Source of the DNA: an uncultured Collinsella sp.
GTDB taxonomy: Bacteria; Actinomycetota; Coriobacteriia; Coriobacteriales; Coriobacteriaceae
Assembly (NCBI GenBank): GCA_902479075.1
Contig: CABSNK010000001.1
Coordinates: 1-64,000 of the forward strand
Direction of reading: 5' to 3'
DNA: 64,000 bases
This document shows, in pieces, positions 59,442 to 64,000 of this stretch (the stretch's first letter is position 1; every line of letters begins with the position of its first letter). The notes beneath the pieces were generated by a model. That model worked only from the letters and a program-made list of their open reading frames with translations, was not told the origin of the DNA and did not search any database. Both the position numbers and the translations under genes were made by a program.

Positions 59442-62412
59442 GTGGTGGGGATGTCCTGCCTGTTGACGTGGCATCTGGCTTTCCCTTGTGGTTGATTTCG
59501 TCTAAGAGCTCCGCTGCGATCTCGCTGTTTTTGAACCTGATGCTGCAGTCTTCTTTCTTGGGGAAAGCTAGTAGCGGGATCGTTCCGTACCAGATAGTTT
59601 CTTCGTCAATTATCGCTGCACACAAACGTCCTTCTGCTCTAATGGCATGCTCGACGTTCATTTTTGCCAAAGTCTCGCTTGCATCTTCGCGCGGAGTCGA
59701 GGCAATGAAAAACTCAAGAGCAATCCCTCGGGCAGTGGCACCTTTGATTGCATCGCCGAGCTTTGCGAGGCAGGCGGCGGATGCGTAGGGCGCGGCAATG
59801 AAGATGCTCTTAGCGGCGCCAACGATGTCTTCAACCAGAGTCTCTACGGCATTAGCCGGTTCTATGAGAATGTTTTGATCGGACTGCTCGCTGCCTCCGG
59901 TCACGTAGACTTCGTACCCGAGCTTGGCGTAGGTCTTGAGTCTCTTCTGGTACATGCGGGCGAGCATGGGTATAGATAAATCAACGTAGTCGAATATCTC
60001 AACCCGTCGCTTGCCCTCGTGGCTTCTATGGAGCCTGCCCGCCTGCTGCGTGATGCTGCCGTCCCACGATATCGGCGTGGCAATGAGTAGAGTGTCAAGG
60101 TAGGACAGATCGAAGCCCTCGCCCAAAAGGCTTTCGGTGGCGACGATGATTCGATGTTCATGCTCGAAGCGGGGAAGACTGCTCAGTATCGTTTTTCTTT
60201 CTTTGGCGTCGATTTCCCCGGTCAGGAGAACGGGTTCGTGTCCTTGGTTTTTGAGCATCCCGAACAGCTCCTCGGCATGCTTTTTCCTTTTAGTCAGCAC
60301 GAGCGGATGCCGGCCGTTTGACGCAGCTTCAATAGCGTCGTTGACAATCAATTCGTTTCTAGCTGCATGCGTGCACAGCAGGTCGAGAATCTGATTGAAG
60401 CTTGCACCTGGCTCGTAGGCGGGTAGTCGAATTCCAGTAAAACGAGGCCGTACGATGCGCTGGATGCCCTGCTGAATCGCTTGCGCTTTTGGATCGATAA
60501 CATAACGGAGCGGGCCGCAGAGCATGGAGAGCGCCCGCGTAAGGCCGTCGGATCGTTCGGGCGTCGCAGAAAGGCCGTATACGTATTTGGCCGGGGCGGA
60601 CTTGAGAATAAGCTCGAGCTGTGGTGCGGCGGCATGGTGGCATTCGTCGCAGATAATGAGGCCGTAATTACGAACAAGGCCCTTAACTATCGGCTCTCCG
60701 GTTTGACGGTCTTTGCCAGATAACGACTGGAACGAAGCGATGTCGACGAGGCCGCTTACGGCCATTTTGCCTCCTCCTATTTGTCCGATGACCGGAGGCT
60801 GCCTTTTGCTGATTCGTCCTTTTGGGGTTCGGACGGGCTCCCTGTTGTCCGTAATGTCGATAAATCGCTCGAGCTGGGATTTCCATTGGGTTATGAGTGC
60901 GGTTTTGGGAACGATGACGAGCGTTGGAAGACCAATGGATGCAATAAGATAAGCTCCGACGACTGTTTTACCGAAGCCTGTCGGCGCGGACATGATTCCG
61001 TCTTCGTATATGAGCATCTGATCAGCGGCGATTTGCTGCTCAGGGCGAAGGACTCCTTTAAATGCCATAACAATCGGATTGCCCGATTTGCGCTCGTCTG
61101 AATAGTGGGCGGTAACGCCGGTCTCTTGAACTAGCTGCTCAAGTTGAGTTTTGCAGCCCCGGGGAATTGCAACATGACCATCTCTCAGTTCGCTAAGGTC
61201 TATGAGTCGCGGTTTGCCGAATACTGATTGATGCATGGACTGCGCGCGATAGAATGCCGGATTGGCAAATGTCGCAAGTCCGCGGATTTCCATTTGAGCT
61301 GCTGGACTCAGAGACTTCTCGGGGATGTACAGCATATCGGCTTGAATAACGGGCAGCGATGAGGGAAAGTCCCGCGATGTGAGTGGTAGTCGCTTTCGTG
61401 GTCTTTGGGCATACCGTTTGCCCTTGTTTGCCACCGTAGTTGTTGCTGGTCCGTGTGGGTTGTTTCCAGGGGCCTCAATCAGATCTTGCACCGTCGAGCG
61501 CGGAATCAGCTGGACTTGTGATAGATAGAGCCATTGGTCGGGAAAGGGCTTGAATTGTTCGTCTACAAATACACTGTTTCCTTCACGTTGCGCCTTGCCT
61601 TGAAAGGGGAGTGCGATGAGGTTTCCGAAGCCTCCATCGGGAATAGTGGCCTGAGCGGGTAGCATTCGATCAAAGGCCTCGAACGTGATTGTCTTATTAT
61701 GCGCCGCAGCTTCGGTTATGAGGCAACTTCCAAACTCTCGGGCAGCCTTTGCGCTGATTGGCTCGAGGAAGAAAAACCAGATGTGGGCGCCGTTGCCGGA
61801 CCTTGAGCGCTCAACGGCGGCGTTAATGCCCCGTCGTATTGCAACAAGCCGTACGGCATTTGTTGCCTCTTTCCAGTCCGCTTTGTCAAAATCGATGACG
61901 AGAACTTTCGTGTTGCAGTTCCTATCGAGAACATATTGCCCGAGGACATCGCGGAACCGGTCATCGTTGCCTTTAAAGTGAGCAATGATTGCGGCATCGC
62001 TTAATTCCGGGAAGACGCGATTGCTGCATTCTACACATTTAACTCTTTGATGGGCTGCTTTGGGGCAAATTCCTGGCTCCCACTCATTAGCACAAGCAGG
62101 CGTATAGCCAATGCCCCCGTCCTTTCTGCGATATCCATGAGCGTAAACATCTTTGCGCCCGGTAAAGAGACTGCGAAAGAGCTCGAGTTTATCGCGTGCT
62201 GGGCTCGCGCTGGTGACGATGCCCTCGATTTGTGCTCGTTCATCGAACAAAGCGCCAGCTTCTTCCCACTCTTCTAGCGTTGCGTAGCGTACGTCTGAAC
62301 CGTTGTTGCAAATGACGATTTGTCGGTGTTGGTCCGATATATGTGTGATCGTCTGATCGTATTTAAATTGTGCGGTCCCACAGAGGGCGTATTGATGCAT
62401 GGCGTTGCCCAT
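59428..62412 (-). CDS. TOTE conflict-system primase-helicase with C-terminal PLD-like region
   Basis: A 994-residue fusion. The N-terminal third (about 60-330) is the archaeo-eukaryotic primase of TOTE systems: FRSLFTGRKDVYAHGY, a Cys cluster (CPKAAHQRVKCVECSNR), the acidic metal motif VIDFDKADW and the His motif GNGAHIWFFF. A superfamily 2 helicase follows (about 470-830): SAPTGFGKTVVGAYL, CDECHHAA, SATPERSDGL, VATESLLGEGFDL, QQAGRLHRS. The C-terminus (about 860-975) looks like a single PLD-type fold with a degenerate HKD (EEKIWYG-like EETIWYG). AAGGACGG lies 8 bp before ATG 62412. TOTE systems are proposed defence or conflict elements that rework nucleic acids; the activity here is inferred from family. 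Confidence 0.88.
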   Translation of the reverse strand: MGNAMHQYALCGTAQFKYDQTITHISDQHRQIVICNNGSDVRYATLEEWEEAGALFDERAQIEGIVTSASPARDKLELFRSLFTGRKDVYAHGYRRKDGGIGYTPACANEWEPGICPKAAHQRVKCVECSNRVFPELSDAAIIAHFKGNDDRFRDVLGQYVLDRNCNTKVLVIDFDKADWKEATNAVRLVAIRRGINAAVERSRSGNGAHIWFFFLEPISAKAAREFGSCLITEAAAHNKTITFEAFDRMLPAQATIPDGGFGNLIALPFQGKAQREGNSVFVDEQFKPFPDQWLYLSQVQLIPRSTVQDLIEAPGNNPHGPATTTVANKGKRYAQRPRKRLPLTSRDFPSSLPVIQADMLYIPEKSLSPAAQMEIRGLATFANPAFYRAQSMHQSVFGKPRLIDLSELRDGHVAIPRGCKTQLEQLVQETGVTAHYSDERKSGNPIVMAFKGVLRPEQQIAADQMLIYEDGIMSAPTGFGKTVVGAYLIASIGLPTLVIVPKTALITQWKSQLERFIDITDNREPVRTPKGRISKRQPPVIGQIGGGKMAVSGLVDIASFQSLSGKDRQTGEPIVKGLVRNYGLIICDECHHAAAPQLELILKSAPAKYVYGLSATPERSDGLTRALSMLCGPLRYVIDPKAQAIQQGIQRIVRPRFTGIRLPAYEPGASFNQILDLLCTHAARNELIVNDAIEAASNGRHPLVLTKRKKHAEELFGMLKNQGHEPVLLTGEIDAKERKTILSSLPRFEHEHRIIVATESLLGEGFDLSYLDTLLIATPISWDGSITQQAGRLHRSHEGKRRVEIFDYVDLSIPMLARMYQKRLKTYAKLGYEVYVTGGSEQSDQNILIEPANAVETLVEDIVGAAKSIFIAAPYASAACLAKLGDAIKGATARGIALEFFIASTPREDASETLAKMNVEHAIRAEGRLCAAIIDEETIWYGTIPLLAFPKKEDCSIRFKNSEIAAELLDEINHKGKPDATSTGRTSPPLAVE

Positions 62413-62620
62413 TTGAATGCCGTCCTTGTATTGGAGTTGTTGAGACGAGGGTACGGCATTACGGCTTTTTGGGATATGTAATTTCGATTCAAGTTTGCTA
62501 ATGGCAAGGGATTATTCTGCGAGCGGCTTTCGGTCGATGCCAAGGCGCGCGACGGCCCTTGATAATCAGGGTTTGCGGTCATATGGGTAGCCGGAGGCGT
62601 AAAGAGCGGACCTCATTCAG

Positions 62621-62852
62621 ACCCGGTGGGCAAAAAATGGCAAATATGAGTACTGTTGCTCGGTTAGTCTCATATCATTTGAGAAGTATCTAAGACCAAT
62701 TGACTGAGTTTTAGTATATTCACCCCCCCCTAAACACGACGATTCGGGGCTTTATGGAGCTTGAAATCGGTGGGAGCGGGCAATTTCAGCGAAATTTTGC
62801 TGTTACTAAATTTATGACAGTACTCATATTTGCCATTTTTTGCCCACCGGGT
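62621..62852. mobile_element. MITE-like element, copy 2 (36-bp perfect terminal inverted repeats)
   Basis: 62621-62656 and 62817-62852 are exact inverted repeats of 36 bp. The interior of about 160 bp is AT-rich, has no gene, and contains a run of eight C at 62723-62730. The ends match the element at 27976-28205. The gap 62413-63019 is otherwise this element, a hairpin at 62941 and about 200 bp of non-coding DNA. Confidence 0.85.
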
Positions 62853-62940
62853 ACCGCTAGGGGCTAGTCGAAGCTCCCCTAAACAGCTGGGAATGCGCCG
62901 ATCGTCAGCATATCTTGTATATGGATGGCTCAGCAAAAGA

Positions 62941-63005
62941 AGTTGCGGTGAAATAGGGATTGATTTGTGGCCATACGCCAAAAACAGTCCCTATTCCACC
63001 GCAAG
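62941..63005 (-). terminator. TTGCGGTG palindrome, terminator-like after the second DegV gene
   Basis: AGTTGCGGTG-AAATAGGGATTG (62941-62962) pairs with CAGTCCCTATTCCACCGCAA (62985-63004). It lies 15 bp past the DegV stop on the minus strand. The minus-strand T-run is weak. Confidence 0.65.
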
Positions 63006-63019
63006 TGGTAAAGGTGCCC

Positions 63020-63880
63020 CTAGTGGATGGGCTGGTAGCGGGGACAGTAGCTAATGGCGATGGCGTCGACGCCTACATGGGTGGCGATGGTGCAGCCGAT
63101 GGGGCCGGTGCCGGCGTCCACGTAGTTCTGGCCTGCGAGTGCTTGGTTGACGAGCTCCTGCTCCTCGGCGGCGCCGGTCGTGAGCACACGCACGCTAGAG
63201 CCCGGATGCTCGGTCAAAAATGCGAGGCAATCGGCCATGGTGTTGGCAACGATGCGCTTGGCGCCGCGGCCCTTTTTGATGACCTTGATCTCGCCCGATT
63301 TCCACTCCGGCGAAACGGCCAGGCGAATGTTGAGCATCTGCGTGAGCTGGCCGGCGAGTTTGGGCGCGCGGCCGTTCTTAACGAGGTTCTCGAGCGTGCG
63401 AGGAATCAGCAGCAGGTGGGCGTCGGGCAGCGTCGCTCGGATCTGCGCCTCGGTCTCGTCCAGGCTGCGGCCGTCCTCGCGCATGGCCAGCGCGTACTCC
63501 ACCAGCAGGCCCTCGGCAGCCGAGCCGGTGCGCGAGTCGATGCAGCGCACGTCGAGCTCGTGGGTATCGGCGACCTGGCACGCGTTGGCGTAGCAGGCAG
63601 ACCACTCGCTGCACAGCGAGATAAAGATGGCACTATCATGGCCGTCGGCGAGCACGCGGTCAAAGAGCGCCTTGAACTCGCCGGCGCTCGGCTGCGAGGT
63701 GTGCGGCAGCTGCTCGGAGCCGGCCATGCGCGCGACGTACTCCCCGGCGGTAATCTGCACCTGGTCGAGCAGATCCTCGCCCTCGATAATCACATGCAGC
63801 GGAATCACGTAAATGCCGAGCTCTTGGGCGCGGGCGGGGGAGATGTCCGACGTGGAGTCGGTTATGATGGCAAAAGACAT
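63020..63880 (-). CDS. DegV family fatty-acid-binding protein (copy 2)
   Basis: A 286-residue DegV/FakB-like protein. The N-terminal ITDSTSDISP, PHTSQPSAGEFKALF, and DSRTGSAAEGLLV match the fatty-acid-binding cleft; the usual LSSxLSGTYxSA loop is ISLCSEWSACYANA, a divergent version, so ligand choice may differ from the gene at 44528. GIGCTIATHVGVDAIAI-like end: GPIGCTIATHVGVDAI. ATG 63880 has AAAGG 7 bp upstream; longer forms run into a basic, unlikely N-terminus. On the minus strand the upstream 120 bp hold a TGTTGA/TCAACA palindrome (63973-63988). Confidence 0.92.
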   Translation of the reverse strand: MSFAIITDSTSDISPARAQELGIYVIPLHVIIEGEDLLDQVQITAGEYVARMAGSEQLPHTSQPSAGEFKALFDRVLADGHDSAIFISLCSEWSACYANACQVADTHELDVRCIDSRTGSAAEGLLVEYALAMREDGRSLDETEAQIRATLPDAHLLLIPRTLENLVKNGRAPKLAGQLTQMLNIRLAVSPEWKSGEIKVIKKGRGAKRIVANTMADCLAFLTEHPGSSVRVLTTGAAEEQELVNQALAGQNYVDAGTGPIGCTIATHVGVDAIAISYCPRYQPIH

Positions 63881-64000
63881 AATTGCACCTTTCGTTGGGG
63901 CGCTTGCGCGCCGCCTTCTGAGAGCAAAGTGCGACAAGTATAGTTGAGTCGTTCCACATTACTAGCTTCAATTGTTGAATAGTCAACAGTTTGAAGTGCC

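Noticed and set aside
1..64000. CRISPR arrays, rRNA, tRNA and IS transposases
   Set aside because: No regularly spaced direct repeats, no recognisable RNA genes and no transposase-like reading frames were found.

Overview
The window looks like a chromosomal segment of a high-GC, anaerobic, Gram-positive actinobacterium, most likely a gut Coriobacteriia of the Collinsella type. This placement is inferred. It rests on the GC-rich codon use, the GAAC-N4-GTTC type SOS box, a superoxide reductase in place of obvious oxygen respiration genes, folate C1 enzymes, LPXTG and lipoprotein surface proteins, and the class III fructose bisphosphatase. No rRNA, tRNA, CRISPR array or insertion sequence transposase was found.

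Layout. 1-12 kb is core metabolism: the 3' part of dnaE, a SWIM/SNF2 helicase, a desulfoferrodoxin-type superoxide reductase, an NAD-synthetase-like protein that has lost both active sites, ruvC-ruvA-ruvB behind a LexA-type box, and formate-THF ligase. 12-19 kb holds a membrane protein, a CDF metal transporter, a zinc-ribbon protein, an ADP-ribosylglycohydrolase, a YhcG/DUF1016 nuclease and a small PH-like protein. 19-26 kb is a surface-protein region: a Tat-exported PI-PLC, two paralogous lipoproteins with a shared upstream palindrome, a zinc-ribbon membrane protein and an LPXTG beta-helix protein. 26-32 kb holds a cyclodeaminase/FolD pair, a C69 dipeptidase and a phasin-like/AarF pair.

32-41 kb is the most striking locus. 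A cobalamin riboswitch precedes a 2494-residue surface protein containing Ig-like modules, three tandem DUF4430 (transcobalamin-C-like) domains and a beta-propeller. A second DUF4430 membrane-anchored protein follows directly. Together they look like a vitamin B12-regulated corrinoid capture apparatus.

41-52 kb carries two GtrA proteins, class III FBPase, a DegV protein, a TIM-barrel protein, a 56-residue membrane protein, an RsmB-type rRNA methyltransferase, a methionyl-tRNA-synthetase-like protein with a degraded KMSKS loop, a DUF3267 membrane protein, and queH-queA. 52-64 kb carries a coiled-coil tail-anchored protein, an SDR, tgt, a LOG-family protein, a RelB/YafQ-type toxin-antitoxin pair, a TOTE-type primase-helicase and a second DegV protein.

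Intergenic DNA is rich in repeats. There are two MITE-like elements with about 31-36 bp terminal inverted repeats, two copies of a multi-hairpin element with a compensatory base change, three long TTGCGGTG palindromes at gene 3' ends, REP-like hairpins, and duplicated promoter blocks near the lipoprotein genes. Starts were chosen by Shine-Dalgarno position and family alignment, so several differ from the longest possible reading frame.
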